Source of the DNA: Lysobacter sp. KIS68-7 | GTDB taxonomy: Bacteria; Pseudomonadota; Gammaproteobacteria; Xanthomonadales; Xanthomonadaceae | DNA length: 64,000 bases | Reading direction: 5' to 3' | Assembly: GCF_021284745.1 (NCBI RefSeq) | Contig: NZ_CP089925.1 | Location: 2,293,001-2,357,000, forward strand | In this document: positions 44,342-53,846 of the stretch, one piece after another | How the letters are laid out: every line of letters starts with the position of its first letter | Numbering within the stretch: the stretch's first letter is position 1 | Notes under the pieces: model-generated | What the model was told of the DNA's origin: nothing | The model's database searches: none | The model's input: only the letters and a program-made list of their open reading frames with translations | Position numbers and translations under genes: made by a program

Positions 44342-44707
44342 TCAGGCTTGCAGCCCATAGTACGTGGCCACGCTGCCCGCGAAGACCAGCATGGAAGACC
44401 CGATCCAGGCCGCGATCAGCGCGCCGGTCGCGAGCAAGCCGCCCTTGGCACCACGCGAGCGGAAGAAGTAGTAGGGCAGTGCCACGATGGCCAGGAGAAT
44501 CACACCGATATCGAGCAGGCGCGAGCGGCGGTAGCCGCGCTGTTCGGCGTCGATGCGGTACCAGGCGAAGAGGAGCAGGAGGCACGCGATCGTGGCCACG
44601 ATGATCGTCGGTGGATACGGAATGCCGGGATAGAAATACTGGTCGGCCATGCCCGAAAGGAACGAAACCACCGCAAGCGCCAGCCACACGATGTTCTTGG
44701 GTGCCAT
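44342..44707 (-). CDS. Four-helix membrane protein, unknown
   Basis: 121 aa. Hydrophobic segments about 5-20, 32-48, 62-80 and 92-115, with short polar loops (DAEQRGYRRSR between helices 2 and 3). A GGGGGA lies six nt upstream of the start on the coding strand, which decides ATG 44707 over the upstream in-frame ATG 44794. No family recognised. Confidence 0.65.
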   Translation of the reverse strand: MAPKNIVWLALAVVSFLSGMADQYFYPGIPYPPTIIVATIACLLLLFAWYRIDAEQRGYRRSRLLDIGVILLAIVALPYYFFRSRGAKGGLLATGALIAAWIGSSMLVFAGSVATYYGLQA

Positions 44708-44790
44708 TGTCTTTCCCCCGTCGGGCGCCTCCCCGGGCGCGCAACGAGCATACCCGAAGCTGCGGGAACCGAAGTCCCCGCAGCGCGGCA

Positions 44791-46563
44791 TCACCTGCCG
44801 TAGGCCCCGTACAAATAACGCCCCGCACCGTCAGGCCGCGGCAATCCATCGAAATCGTCCGTCGGCGGCTGCAGCGGCGTCGGCAGCACGATCGCCGGCA
44901 CGAACTGCTGGTCGAACTGATACGGATGCAGCGCGTTGGTGACGTCGGTCAGGTGGTAGTTCTGGCTCGCCAGCGAGCGCAACAGATCCGGCACGCCTTC
45001 GCCACTCACCGAATCCGTCATCAGCGGGAAGGCGGCAGGATTGATGTTGATGATGTTGTGCGCGCCGCGAATGCGATTGTCCGCCCCCGGTGAACCACCC
45101 ACGTCGGCGATGTCGCCGTTGACATCGCTGTCGCGGTTCCGCCAGAAGATGTTGAAGTACACGTGCGCCGTGCTGTCCTGCACCGCGAGACCGGCCCCGT
45201 CGTTGTCCACGACGGTGTTGTTGAGGATCGTCACGAAGTTGCGCCCGTTGTTGCCGTTCGGCCCGGTGCACGTGTCGCCGCAGTTGCCGTCCACCAGGAT
45301 CGCGCCCGTGCCGAAGTTGCGCACCACCACGTTGTTGTAGACATAGCCGACGCTGTACTGGTCGAGGAAGATCGCCGAGCCGTACTTGGTGGTGCGGTTG
45401 GCCTCGAACCAGTTGTCGCGGACGATGAGCAAGGCCACCGACGCGCTTCCACCGCGATCGTGCTGCCCGATCAGGCCGGCGCCCACCCCGTAGTGGTCGC
45501 CGTCGGAGACGGTGTCGTTGCCGAAGAACACGTTGTGGTGCACGTCGCCGTTCATGCCGATGGCAAGCCCCGCACCGTGCGGCAACGATTCCTCGTACAA
45601 GCGGTTGTTGCGGATGATGTTGTGGTGCACGTTCGCGACGAGCCCGGTCAACGTCAGCACGGTGCCGAAGCCATCGTTGGCGCCGGTGGTCGGGTCCAAC
45701 GTGCCCGTGCTCTCCGTGTTGCCGCCGATGTTGATGCCGCCCCCGTGGTGGCCACCGCCGTTCTCTTCGATGAGGTTGTTGGCGATCTCCACCGCGACCG
45801 TGCGGCCGCCCTCCACGTCGACGCCACCGCAATCCGTGCGCGCGGTCGGCGTGGTGCAGCCGTTGTGGTGGACGTGGTTGTTGCGCAGCGTGATGTGCTC
45901 GCCGGCATCCCAGGCGGTCGCGTTGATGCCGCGGTTGTTGCTGCCCGTCACCACGAACCCGTCGATCGTCAGCGCGGCGGGTGCCTCGGCGTGGATGACG
46001 TGCTGGTTTGCGTCGGCGGCCGTGACGGTGGATCGCCACGTGAGGGCATTGCGCGCCGTGAACACGCTGTTCAAGCCGCCCACGAGGACGTGGTTGCGCT
46101 GCATTCCGAGGTCGACGTTCTCGTGGTAGTTGCCGCCCGCAACGCACACCACCATGCGCGTGCTGCCCGCCGCGGCGATCGCCTGGCTGATCGTGCCGTA
46201 GGGATTGGCCTTGGTGCCCGTGCCCGTTGCGCCCTCGCGGACGAACAGGATGCTGTAGCCGGCGGGCCTTGTTGCATCGTTGATGCACCCGTAGTCGAGA
46301 TAGCCATTGCCCCCGATGCCGGCGTTGGCGACCTTCAATGCAGGTACGCGCTCGGGCGCCAATCCGCCGCCCGTCCTCAACGGCCTGGGAAGCGCACCGG
46401 CTGCGCTGCTCCGCGGCGGCGCAACCCTTTGCGACGAAAGGGTGTCACGCGCAGCGTTTTTCTTCTTCATGCCGAGCGCAGAGCCACCTCCGCCGCCACA
46501 CGCGGCGAGGCTGCCCAACGCGATCGTGCACAGCGCAACACGCAATGCCGGGATCAGTTGCAT
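44791..46563 (-). CDS. Right-handed beta-helix lipoprotein (DUF1565-like), partner 2
   Basis: 590 aa. Lipobox SLAAC with Cys22 and Gly at +2, which predicts outer-membrane sorting. A disordered Ser/Pro/Arg linker contains LRTGGGLAPE. The rest is a parallel beta-helix (about 75-540) with many Asn-ladder turns (NNHVHHN, NIIRNNRLYE, VYNNVVVRNFG), as in pectate-lyase-like and DUF1565 proteins. It may be a polysaccharide lyase, epimerase or binding protein; I see no clear catalytic set. Its start overlaps the stop of the upstream sister gene by 10 nt, and GGGAG precedes the ATG. Confidence 0.75.
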   Translation of the reverse strand: MQLIPALRVALCTIALGSLAACGGGGGSALGMKKKNAARDTLSSQRVAPPRSSAAGALPRPLRTGGGLAPERVPALKVANAGIGGNGYLDYGCINDATRPAGYSILFVREGATGTGTKANPYGTISQAIAAAGSTRMVVCVAGGNYHENVDLGMQRNHVLVGGLNSVFTARNALTWRSTVTAADANQHVIHAEAPAALTIDGFVVTGSNNRGINATAWDAGEHITLRNNHVHHNGCTTPTARTDCGGVDVEGGRTVAVEIANNLIEENGGGHHGGGINIGGNTESTGTLDPTTGANDGFGTVLTLTGLVANVHHNIIRNNRLYEESLPHGAGLAIGMNGDVHHNVFFGNDTVSDGDHYGVGAGLIGQHDRGGSASVALLIVRDNWFEANRTTKYGSAIFLDQYSVGYVYNNVVVRNFGTGAILVDGNCGDTCTGPNGNNGRNFVTILNNTVVDNDGAGLAVQDSTAHVYFNIFWRNRDSDVNGDIADVGGSPGADNRIRGAHNIININPAAFPLMTDSVSGEGVPDLLRSLASQNYHLTDVTNALHPYQFDQQFVPAIVLPTPLQPPTDDFDGLPRPDGAGRYLYGAYGR

Positions 46564-48605
46564 TGGCTCGCTCCCAGCGTCGTGTATGCCGTGCGGGCGC
46601 TGATCACCAGCACGCCGGGCGACCATCCACCGGCGCCGTTGTCCTGCAAGCGGATCTGGTAGTTCGGACGCACCGCCGTCGGGATTTCCTCGGTCCAGGG
46701 CACCGCCTGGTTGCAGACCGGGCTGCTGGTCAGTGGCGCGGTCGTGGTGGGACTGAGCGCAAGGCTTCCGCTCGCCTGCAGGTTGGCGGCACCGGTGACG
46801 TGGTGGTGGTCGTGCGCCCCCGGATAGCTGAACTCTTCGAGCGCGACTTCGTTGTCACCGTAACCGGGCGTCGGGTAGCCGTTCCACAAGGGCTGGTTCC
46901 AGTTGTTGGTGACGAAGTTGCGCCGCAGCTCGATCTGCTCGCCCTTGTAGGTGTTCCAGTGGAAGGGCTGCGCATTGGTGAGCGTGTTGGTCGCGCTCAT
47001 CACCTGGATGGCGTTGTTGATGACTACGTAGCGGCCCCAGAACTCCTCCGGCGTGCGGCGACGGATCACGCCGTAGTCCTTGCCGTTGGCGATCATGCGG
47101 AAGTCGACGTTGTTGGCGTCGAGCACCAGGTTGCCGTCGTAGTAGTCCCAGGAGTTCGCGTTGTCGAGGCAGCAGCTGAACAAGGTGGCGGCGCCGGCGC
47201 TGGTGTTCTTGTCCAGGCCGGTAATGACGGTGTTGAAGTAGAACCACAGCTTGCCGCGACGACCATCGATGGGGCTGTTGTCCGAGCCGAAGTGCACCAT
47301 CGAGGCACCCATCGTCTGCACATGGACCTTCTGGTCGCGGCGGAAGATGTTGCCGTACATGTAGCTGCCGAAGGCGTACTTCTGCCAGTCGTTCTCCATC
47401 ATCTGGCGCAGTGCCGGGGTGACGGCGCTCGGCGTCTGGTCCGCCAGCAGGTTGAAGAACCACGGGAACACCGACGGGCGGAAATCCTCGATGTCGATCA
47501 GGTCGATCGAGTGCGCGCCGTTCTCGAAGTAGTTGTAGCGGACCAGCTCGCCGACGGTGCGCATCTTCAGGTCGTTGCCGTTGGAGGCCTCGTCGTTGTC
47601 GATGGTGCCGTTGTTGTCGATGTCCCAACGGATCGGGTTGCCGAAGTAGTTGTACTGGACGACGAAGTTGACGCCCTGGATGTAGGCCTGGTGCACGTTG
47701 TAGTCGTCGACCAGCCCGTTGTCGTGGAAGTAGTTGGCTTCCAGCATGAAGTTGCGCGTGAGGTAGTGGTCGCCGCCGTAGTCCAGGCCGCGGCTGATGA
47801 CGTACACGCCCACCGGGCAGAAGGAGAACTCGTTGTCGCGGATGGTGACGTTCTGCGCGCGCGACACATACAGGCAGCCGGTATGCGTGTTGTATTCGTG
47901 GAGCTGGTTGTCCATCCCGATGTAACTCGCGGCGTGGTTGTCGCCGGAGTAGGGCGGCGACATGGTGGCGGTCAGGTTCAGGCCTTCCACCACGATGTTC
48001 TTGATGCCGCTGTCGCGGGCGATGGCCACGATGCCGCGATTGACGGTGGAGTACTCCTCGGCCGGCGTGCCGATCTGGCTTTGCAGCGCACTGCTGTTAC
48101 GCACGCGTGCGTTCAGGCCGACGATCTTCGGGCGCGCGCCGTTCGCGTCCTTCATGCCGCACACCTTGATGTCGCCGGTGACGATGAAGATGCGGTCGTT
48201 GTAAGGCGTCGCGCTTGGATGGATGCGCACCAGCGTGTGCGCGGCCAGCGATTCCCAGGCGACCTGCGACAGCGTCGTGATCGGCAGGCCCGGACCGACT
48301 TCGACGACGTGCGCGGCGAAGTTGGCGTTGTCGGGGCTGGTCGGGTCGCAGTTCGCCAAGGTGCGCGCTTCACGCAAGCCGGGGAAATCCTGGCCGGTGA
48401 AACCGGTGTTGGCCTTTTCGGGGCGAAGGCCACCGCCCGTTTTCAGCTTGCGGGGCGTGGCGGGCGCAGCCGCGGGTGTCGGATTGGCGCGCGCGGCGGT
48501 GGGCGACTTGGCCGCGGCATCGGGATTTCCGACAACGCCGCAAGCGGCGAGCAGGACCGAGCCGACCAGCACGAGTGCCAGTTGCTTTGTGTTGAGAGAG
48601 TTCAC
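46554..48605 (-). CDS. Right-handed beta-helix lipoprotein, partner 1
   Basis: 683 aa, GTG start at 48605 with GGGGG upstream. Lipobox VLLAAC (Cys22, Gly +2) followed by an Ala/Pro linker with LKTGGGLRPE, then a long parallel beta-helix (about 90-560). Asn/Asp-rich turns such as VTIRDNEFSFC and FMLEANYFHDNG are present, and a tail (FSYPGAHDHHHVTGAANLQ) carries a His cluster. It resembles polysaccharide-lyase-type beta-helices but has no family I can name. It overlaps the next gene by 10 nt and shares its N-terminal design, so the two act as a pair. Confidence 0.75.
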   Translation of the reverse strand: MNSLNTKQLALVLVGSVLLAACGVVGNPDAAAKSPTAARANPTPAAAPATPRKLKTGGGLRPEKANTGFTGQDFPGLREARTLANCDPTSPDNANFAAHVVEVGPGLPITTLSQVAWESLAAHTLVRIHPSATPYNDRIFIVTGDIKVCGMKDANGARPKIVGLNARVRNSSALQSQIGTPAEEYSTVNRGIVAIARDSGIKNIVVEGLNLTATMSPPYSGDNHAASYIGMDNQLHEYNTHTGCLYVSRAQNVTIRDNEFSFCPVGVYVISRGLDYGGDHYLTRNFMLEANYFHDNGLVDDYNVHQAYIQGVNFVVQYNYFGNPIRWDIDNNGTIDNDEASNGNDLKMRTVGELVRYNYFENGAHSIDLIDIEDFRPSVFPWFFNLLADQTPSAVTPALRQMMENDWQKYAFGSYMYGNIFRRDQKVHVQTMGASMVHFGSDNSPIDGRRGKLWFYFNTVITGLDKNTSAGAATLFSCCLDNANSWDYYDGNLVLDANNVDFRMIANGKDYGVIRRRTPEEFWGRYVVINNAIQVMSATNTLTNAQPFHWNTYKGEQIELRRNFVTNNWNQPLWNGYPTPGYGDNEVALEEFSYPGAHDHHHVTGAANLQASGSLALSPTTTAPLTSSPVCNQAVPWTEEIPTAVRPNYQIRLQDNGAGGWSPGVLVISARTAYTTLGASQCN

Positions 48606-48822
48606 TGCACAGCCCCCTGTGGGTGCAACTTTTCAACCCCGAGAGCTGCGCCATCCTTGGCCATGGCGCCGTTGGTGGCGCCACGGGCGGGAGTATCTAC
48701 AGAAGCGCGTCGCCAAATCAATCGGCGCGTTTTGTCATTTGTCGACGCGCAGGGGCGCGGGCGGGGGTGCCCTTGATCCAGGTCATGACCGTCGAACACC
48801 GCCCTTCCCGTAAAATGAAGCG

Positions 48823-49263
48823 ATGCGCGCTTCCCGCTTCCATCGCCTGATGCACGGCGTCGCCCTTGCGGCGGCGCTGGCGTTGGTCACGGTGCCGACC
48901 CTGGGCCGGGTGGCCCAGGCGTGCCGGACCGCGGCGGCGGGGGAGGCGTGGGTTGCGATGTGCACGGCCGCGGGCTTGGCGTACATGCCGACCGCAGCGC
49001 CCGCCGGGCATGGGCATCACCACATGGCGTCCGCCGGATCGGTGGCACCCGTCTCGCCGTTGCCGCACCAGCATCCGCACGAAGGCGGAGGCGACTGCGA
49101 TTACTGTCCGCTCCTGCTTTCACTGCTGGGTTCCGCCGCACCGGCCTTGCTGCCGACGGCGCACCTTCCGCCGATGGCCCCGCAGGTCGCGCTCCGATCG
49201 GCGGCACCGGCTTTCCGACACCCCAGCGGCCTGGGTTCGCGCGGCCCGCCTTCCATCTCCTGA
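48823..49263 (+). CDS. DUF2946 family exported protein
   Basis: 146 aa. Signal/anchor segment (GVALAAALALVTVPTLGRVA), then a His/Pro-rich linker (GHGHHHMA, PHQHPHEGG) and a CDYC motif (GDCDYCPLLLSLLG) that is the DUF2946 hallmark. DUF2946 genes are often found next to TonB receptors and copper genes, and His-rich plus CxxC chemistry fits metal handling. It lies 63 nt upstream of the TonB receptor gene in the same direction. The length and the His run are normal for the family. Confidence 0.8.
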   Translation: MRASRFHRLMHGVALAAALALVTVPTLGRVAQACRTAAAGEAWVAMCTAAGLAYMPTAAPAGHGHHHMASAGSVAPVSPLPHQHPHEGGGDCDYCPLLLSLLGSAAPALLPTAHLPPMAPQVALRSAAPAFRHPSGLGSRGPPSIS

Positions 49264-49326
49264 CAAGCCACCGATCGCGCGTCCGTTCATGAGGAACGCG
49301 ACGCTTTTGTTCGTCAGGAGACTTCC

Positions 49327-51453
49327 ATGTTCTTTCCGATTTCCGTGCTTCGCGCGGCGACGCCCTGTCGTCTCGCGATGCTTTCCCTGTGCGCGATCGT
49401 GCCCGCCCAGGCATTTGCGCAAGAGGCCAATCCGCAACCCACGACGCTCGACACCGTCGAGGTCGTCGGCATCAACGACATCCAGGCCGAACAGGCGCTG
49501 ACGCCCGGCGCCGTCAGCGTCGTCGACGGCAACACCTTCTACCAGCGCTCGGTCACCAACATGGCTGATTCGCTGCGCTATGTGCCCGGTGTCTGGTCCG
49601 AAAGCGCCACCGGCGGCGATGACACCTTCATTTCCAGCCGCGGCTCCAACCTCGATGCCACCGACTACGACGGCAATGGCATCCGCCTGTTCCAGGACGG
49701 CATGCCGGTCACGACGGCCGACGGCAACAACCACAACCGTGAGATGGATCCGATGGCGGCGCGTTATGCCGTCGTCGCGCGTGGCAACAATGCACTGACC
49801 TATGGCGCGAGCACGCTGGGCGGCGCGATCGACTACCTCACGCCCACCGCGCGCAACACCGATGCAAGGCAAGTGTTCCTCAGTGGCGGCAGCGATGGCG
49901 CCATCAATGGTCGGATCACCGGAGGGGGCGTCATGGGCGACTTCGACGGCCTGCTCACGATGGAAGGCGCGAGCCGGGATGGCTACCGCGAACACAGCCA
50001 GACGGATCGGTTCGGCGTGTATGCGAATGCAGGTTGGCAGCCTTCGGGCAACCTCGACCTGCGCGTCTACGGCATGTACGTGAACAACCACCAGGAACTC
50101 GCGGGCACGCTCACGCGCGCGCAGTTCGAAGCCGATCCGTCGCAGGCCAATCCCTCCGCGATTACCGGCAACTTCCAGTTGAACGTGAAGACCGAGCGCG
50201 TGGCGGCGAAGGGCACGTGGACGGACGACGGGAACCAACGCCTCGAGTTCGGCCTGTCGTATGAAGACCAGGATCTCTACCACCCGATCGTCGACAAGGT
50301 CCTGGTCGACTTCGATGGCCCGGGTCCCGCGCCGCCGGTCGAAGTCTTCAGCCTGTTGGTGGACACGCACCAGCGCACGCTGGCCGGCATGCTCCGCTAC
50401 AGCGCGAAACTGGGCGACCACGACGTGCTGGCGGGCCTCAACTACGCCGACACGCACGACAAGGGCGGCAACTTCCGCAACGACGGCGGCCGCAGGAACG
50501 GGCAGACGGGGATCGTCGACAACCGCTCCGATAGCGTCGAAGTGTTCCTGGTCGATCGTTGGAAGTTCGCGCAGGACTGGACGCTGGTGTACGGCGGGCA
50601 GGGGGTGTTCACGAGTCGCGATGTCAGCACCATCGACGTGGAAACCGGCGTGGACAGCCATCCCAAGGGGGATTTCTCCTCGTTCAATCCGCGCCTCGGC
50701 GCGATCTACGCGTTGAGCCCGACCAACGAGCTGTTCGCGAGCCTCGGCCGCTTGTACGAAGCGCCCACTAACTTCGAACTCACAGATGAAGTGCGTGGGA
50801 ACAACACGCTGCTCGATGCGATGCATGGCAACGTGGTGGAAGTCGGCATGCGCGGCGGCACGGCGGCAGGCGCGGATGTGCCGCGCTGGCATTGGGACCT
50901 GTCGGTGTATTACGCGCAGATCCACGACGAGATCCTGTCGGTGGACGATCCCTTCGCGCCTGGCACCAGCCTCTCGAAGAATATCGACAGCACAACGCAT
51001 GCCGGCATCGAGGCGCTGGTCGGCGCGAGCTTCCCCTTCGCGGGCGGCGCGCATCGCATCGAGCCGCTGGTGAGCGTCACCTACAACGACTTCTCGTTCG
51101 ACCACGATCCGGTCTACGGCAACAACGACCTTCCCGCCGCGCCGGATTACGCCGTGCGGGGCGAGGTGATGTATCGCAACGACGACGGCTTCTTCGCAGG
51201 TCCGACGTTCGATGTGATCGGTTCGCGCTGGGGCGACTTCAGCAACACCTACCGCATCGGTTCGTACAGCCTGATGGGCCTGCGCGTGGGCGTGGAGTGT
51301 GAGCATTGGGACGTGTTCGCCGAACTGCGCAACGTGTTCGACAAGGATTACGTCAGCACGATCAGCGTGCGCGACGTGGCCGATGCGGATGCGGCGATCC
51401 TGCAGCCGGGCGCGCCGCGGTCGGTGTACGTGGGCGTGCGTTTGCGCTTCTGA
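49327..51453 (+). CDS. TonB-dependent outer-membrane receptor (probable metal uptake)
   Basis: 708 aa. Signal peptide ending AQAFAQ, a TonB box-like TLDTVEVVG (about 39-48), a plug domain (about 55-165), then a 22-strand-type barrel ending in the expected Phe708 (VGVRLRF). AGGAG precedes ATG 49327. The companion DUF2946 gene and several His/Met/Asp motifs (DGMPVTTADGNNHNREMDP) suggest a copper- or other metal-type ligand, but I cannot fix it. A perfect 11-bp hairpin follows the stop. Confidence 0.88.
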   Translation: MFFPISVLRAATPCRLAMLSLCAIVPAQAFAQEANPQPTTLDTVEVVGINDIQAEQALTPGAVSVVDGNTFYQRSVTNMADSLRYVPGVWSESATGGDDTFISSRGSNLDATDYDGNGIRLFQDGMPVTTADGNNHNREMDPMAARYAVVARGNNALTYGASTLGGAIDYLTPTARNTDARQVFLSGGSDGAINGRITGGGVMGDFDGLLTMEGASRDGYREHSQTDRFGVYANAGWQPSGNLDLRVYGMYVNNHQELAGTLTRAQFEADPSQANPSAITGNFQLNVKTERVAAKGTWTDDGNQRLEFGLSYEDQDLYHPIVDKVLVDFDGPGPAPPVEVFSLLVDTHQRTLAGMLRYSAKLGDHDVLAGLNYADTHDKGGNFRNDGGRRNGQTGIVDNRSDSVEVFLVDRWKFAQDWTLVYGGQGVFTSRDVSTIDVETGVDSHPKGDFSSFNPRLGAIYALSPTNELFASLGRLYEAPTNFELTDEVRGNNTLLDAMHGNVVEVGMRGGTAAGADVPRWHWDLSVYYAQIHDEILSVDDPFAPGTSLSKNIDSTTHAGIEALVGASFPFAGGAHRIEPLVSVTYNDFSFDHDPVYGNNDLPAAPDYAVRGEVMYRNDDGFFAGPTFDVIGSRWGDFSNTYRIGSYSLMGLRVGVECEHWDVFAELRNVFDKDYVSTISVRDVADADAAILQPGAPRSVYVGVRLRF

Positions 51454-51463
51454 GCAAAGCGGA

Positions 51464-51489
51464 GGAGCGGTCGCACCGGCGACCGCTCC
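51464..51489. terminator. Bidirectional hairpin at TonB receptor / DUF1254 junction
   Basis: Perfect 11-bp stem GGAGCGGTCGC / GCGACCGCTCC with an ACCG loop between two converging stop codons. No T run, but the stem strength and position suit a shared terminator. Confidence 0.6.
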
Positions 51490-51496
51490 CCGTCGC

Positions 51497-52954
51497 TCAA
51501 TCGACGCGCTCCAGCTTCGGCGCAGTCCAGGTGCCGTCCAGCGCTTCCTGCTTCGGCCAGTACACGCGCATCGCCGCGAAGAAGGGCCCCTTCGGTGCCG
51601 GCAGCCAGTTGGATTCCTTGTCCTTGCCTGGTGAGTCGTGCTGCAGGTACAGCGTGATGCCGCCGTCCGCGTCCTTCGCAAGGCCAGGCAGCATCGGCGA
51701 GTTGATCAGGTAACGCTTCAGTGGATTCGCACTGAGCAGGCTTGCCGGCAACTCGTACATCGTGACCGACCAGAACGCATTGGCAGGCGGGAGTTGCCCC
51801 GGGGGGAAGCGCAGCGTGTAGCGGTGCGCGGCGGCGTCCAGCTTCTGGCCCTGGGCGTCGGTGAAGTAGGCCGGATACATGGCCTCTTCCTTCGAATTGC
51901 CGTAGATGCCGAGCACGGCGCCCGACATCCGCTTCAGGTAATCGTTCTTCAGGAACTCGCGTGTGCCGAAGGCATCGGCACTGGTTGACTTGCCCGTATC
52001 AACCATCGAGGCCTTGTACTCGGCGAAGGACTTCCACGCATCGGCCATGCCGCCTTCGATCGACGCGCGCTTGTCCGGTGCCAGCGCAGCCACGTCGAAC
52101 GGTTTGCCGGCGCCGACACCGATCTTCGCGAAGCGCTCCATCAGCGCGGCCTCGCTGGGCGGGGCGGGCGCGAACTGCAGCAGGAAGTTGAGGATGCGGA
52201 AGAACTGGGGCGAGGTCTTCTGCTGCTCGGGCGTGAGCGGGGGGATGAAATCGATCTTCGGCGCAGCCGGCGGTGCAGGCGTTCCGAGGAACTTCGATAA
52301 AGGCTGCACCTTGTAGCCGCCCTGGATCTTCTTGACGTTTCCGAGGTCGCCGGCATTGAACAATTGCGTGCGGAACAACACGAACGCCAATTGCGTCTCC
52401 GAGCGGATCACCTGCTTGATGCCCTTGGGCGTGTCGCCTTTCCAATCGGGGCCTGCGAGCAGGAAGTTGCCGGCCTCGTTCCCCGTCGCGCGGCTGCCGA
52501 CGTAGGCGAAGTTGTAGGTGAACATGTCGATGAACTGCAGCGAGTAATAACGATCCTTCTGCACCGCGGGCACCGAGATCACCAGCGGCTCGGTGCGCAG
52601 ATCCGCACCAAGCTGCGAATAGGGTGTGTCGGAGTTGGGCGTCTGGATCGCCTTGTCGTCAGGCGTGTACACGCGCGCCGTGTTGTGGATCTCGTTCCAC
52701 GCACCCTTGAACTCCGGGTTCGTCGCGTCGACGAAGTACGAGTACTGGATGCGGTAGTTGTCCACCATCGGGAAGCCGTAGATGTAGGCCTCCTTGGCGA
52801 TCGCGCGGGTGTCGTCGGTGGCGGTGGCGGCGGGTGTGGGCGAGGCTGTGGATGCGGCGGGCGGTGTCGCCGTCTCTGGGGATTTCTGGCAAGCGGCCAG
52901 TGTCGCGAAACAGGCGAGGATGAAAAGTGCGCCAGAGCGAGAGACAAGAGCCAC
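51497..52954 (-). CDS. DUF1254/DUF1214 lipoprotein
   Basis: 485 aa. GTG start at 52954 with AGGAG seven nt upstream. Lipobox LAAC (Cys22), a Thr/Pro/Ala linker, then DUF1254 (about 55-190; KEAYIYGFPMVDNYRIQYSY and NSDTPYSQLGADL) and C-terminal DUF1214 (about 350-480; FWSVTMYELPASLL and LYLQHDSPGKDKESNWLPAP). The two-domain protein occurs widely in bacteria and has no settled function. Convergent with the TonB receptor gene and divergent from the small acidic gene at 53153. Confidence 0.9.
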   Translation of the reverse strand: MALVSRSGALFILACFATLAACQKSPETATPPAASTASPTPAATATDDTRAIAKEAYIYGFPMVDNYRIQYSYFVDATNPEFKGAWNEIHNTARVYTPDDKAIQTPNSDTPYSQLGADLRTEPLVISVPAVQKDRYYSLQFIDMFTYNFAYVGSRATGNEAGNFLLAGPDWKGDTPKGIKQVIRSETQLAFVLFRTQLFNAGDLGNVKKIQGGYKVQPLSKFLGTPAPPAAPKIDFIPPLTPEQQKTSPQFFRILNFLLQFAPAPPSEAALMERFAKIGVGAGKPFDVAALAPDKRASIEGGMADAWKSFAEYKASMVDTGKSTSADAFGTREFLKNDYLKRMSGAVLGIYGNSKEEAMYPAYFTDAQGQKLDAAAHRYTLRFPPGQLPPANAFWSVTMYELPASLLSANPLKRYLINSPMLPGLAKDADGGITLYLQHDSPGKDKESNWLPAPKGPFFAAMRVYWPKQEALDGTWTAPKLERVD

Positions 52955-53152
52955 GGCAGTTCTCCTGTAGAGAGCGCATGGTCCCGGCTCTCCAGGAGGG
53001 AGGCGACCGAAAAATGACTGGGACCGGCTCGGTAAAACTACCGAGCTCAATTTTGCCTCGTGGCCGTTTGTGAATCCCCCTTGCGGGCGAGGGGCGCTGT
53101 GCGCTGCGCTGCGTATAGTCTTTTTTCGAGCGGAGCAGCCGAGCAATACGAG

Positions 53153-53458
53153 ATGATCCCGACGGAAGTGACCTTGACGGACGAAGAGTTCTTTCCGCCC
53201 TGGTACGACGAGAAGATCGACTACACGGATCCTCGCTTCCACGAAGCGATTGCATTCGGACGCGCGGCCGCGAACGCCGCCACTTGTGAATGGGACGTGG
53301 CCGAACCGTCCTTGATGGAGGTCTGGTCCTTATCCCCGCGCCAGGGGAAATGGTCGGACATCCGCGGCGCGGTCTTTTATGCGTGGCATGAAACGCGCCT
53401 GGCCTTGCCCTTCGAACAGGAATGGGCGGACGACGAGGCGTTCTACCGTTCGCATTGA
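53153..53458 (+). CDS. Small acidic cytoplasmic protein, unknown
   Basis: 101 aa. Acidic and Trp/Phe/Tyr-rich: TLTDEEFFPPWYDEKIDYTD at the start and ALPFEQEWADDEAFYRSH at the end. The middle (FGRAAANAATCEWDVAEPSL) is helical. No signal and no family recognised; it has the look of a small immunity-like or adaptor protein. ATG 53153 has only a weak GAG site; longer in-frame starts would be unlike a cytoplasmic protein. It converges on the YCII-like gene with 7 nt between stops. Confidence 0.6.
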   Translation: MIPTEVTLTDEEFFPPWYDEKIDYTDPRFHEAIAFGRAAANAATCEWDVAEPSLMEVWSLSPRQGKWSDIRGAVFYAWHETRLALPFEQEWADDEAFYRSH

Positions 53459-53465
53459 ACCGACG

Positions 53466-53822
53466 TCAGGTCGGCATGTCCGGAATCGCCAAACACGCCA
53501 TCACTTCGATCGACTCACCGGGGAAGATCGTGAAGTGCGGATGGCCTTCGAACATGCGTGCGGCCGCTTCCTGCGAGTCGGCATCGACGGCCACCCAGGC
53601 GGTCATTGCATTCTTCGTCGGCGACACACCCGACTTGTCCACCCGCAAGGTCTTGCCGAGCGGCGAACCGATCACGGCGAGTGCGTTCTTGTGCTTCTCC
53701 ATCCAGGCGCCCCAGGCCTGGATGCCCTCGCGTTCCTTCGCTTTGCGCGTCGCTTCGTCGAGCTGGTTCCAGGTCGCCATTGCGTCAGGGGTGCCGAGGA
53801 AAACGGCGAGGTAGCGGGACAT
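53466..53822 (-). CDS. YCII-like/DGPF-type small protein
   Basis: 118 aa. The pattern MSRYLAVFLGTPDAMATWNQ with a central ALAVIGSPLGKTLRVDKSG and a C-terminal FEGHPHFTIFPGESIEVMAC resembles YCII-related (dimeric ferredoxin-like) domains. The HPHF segment is a conserved His in that fold. No signal. GGAG is six nt upstream of ATG 53822. Some relatives are chlorinated-aromatic enzymes or sigma-factor partners, but no substrate can be assigned. It lies 24 nt after the upstream hydrolase gene (same strand). Confidence 0.65.
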   Translation of the reverse strand: MSRYLAVFLGTPDAMATWNQLDEATRKAKEREGIQAWGAWMEKHKNALAVIGSPLGKTLRVDKSGVSPTKNAMTAWVAVDADSQEAAARMFEGHPHFTIFPGESIEVMACLAIPDMPT

Positions 53823-53846
53823 GGGAGTCTCCATGCGCGGGGAGCG

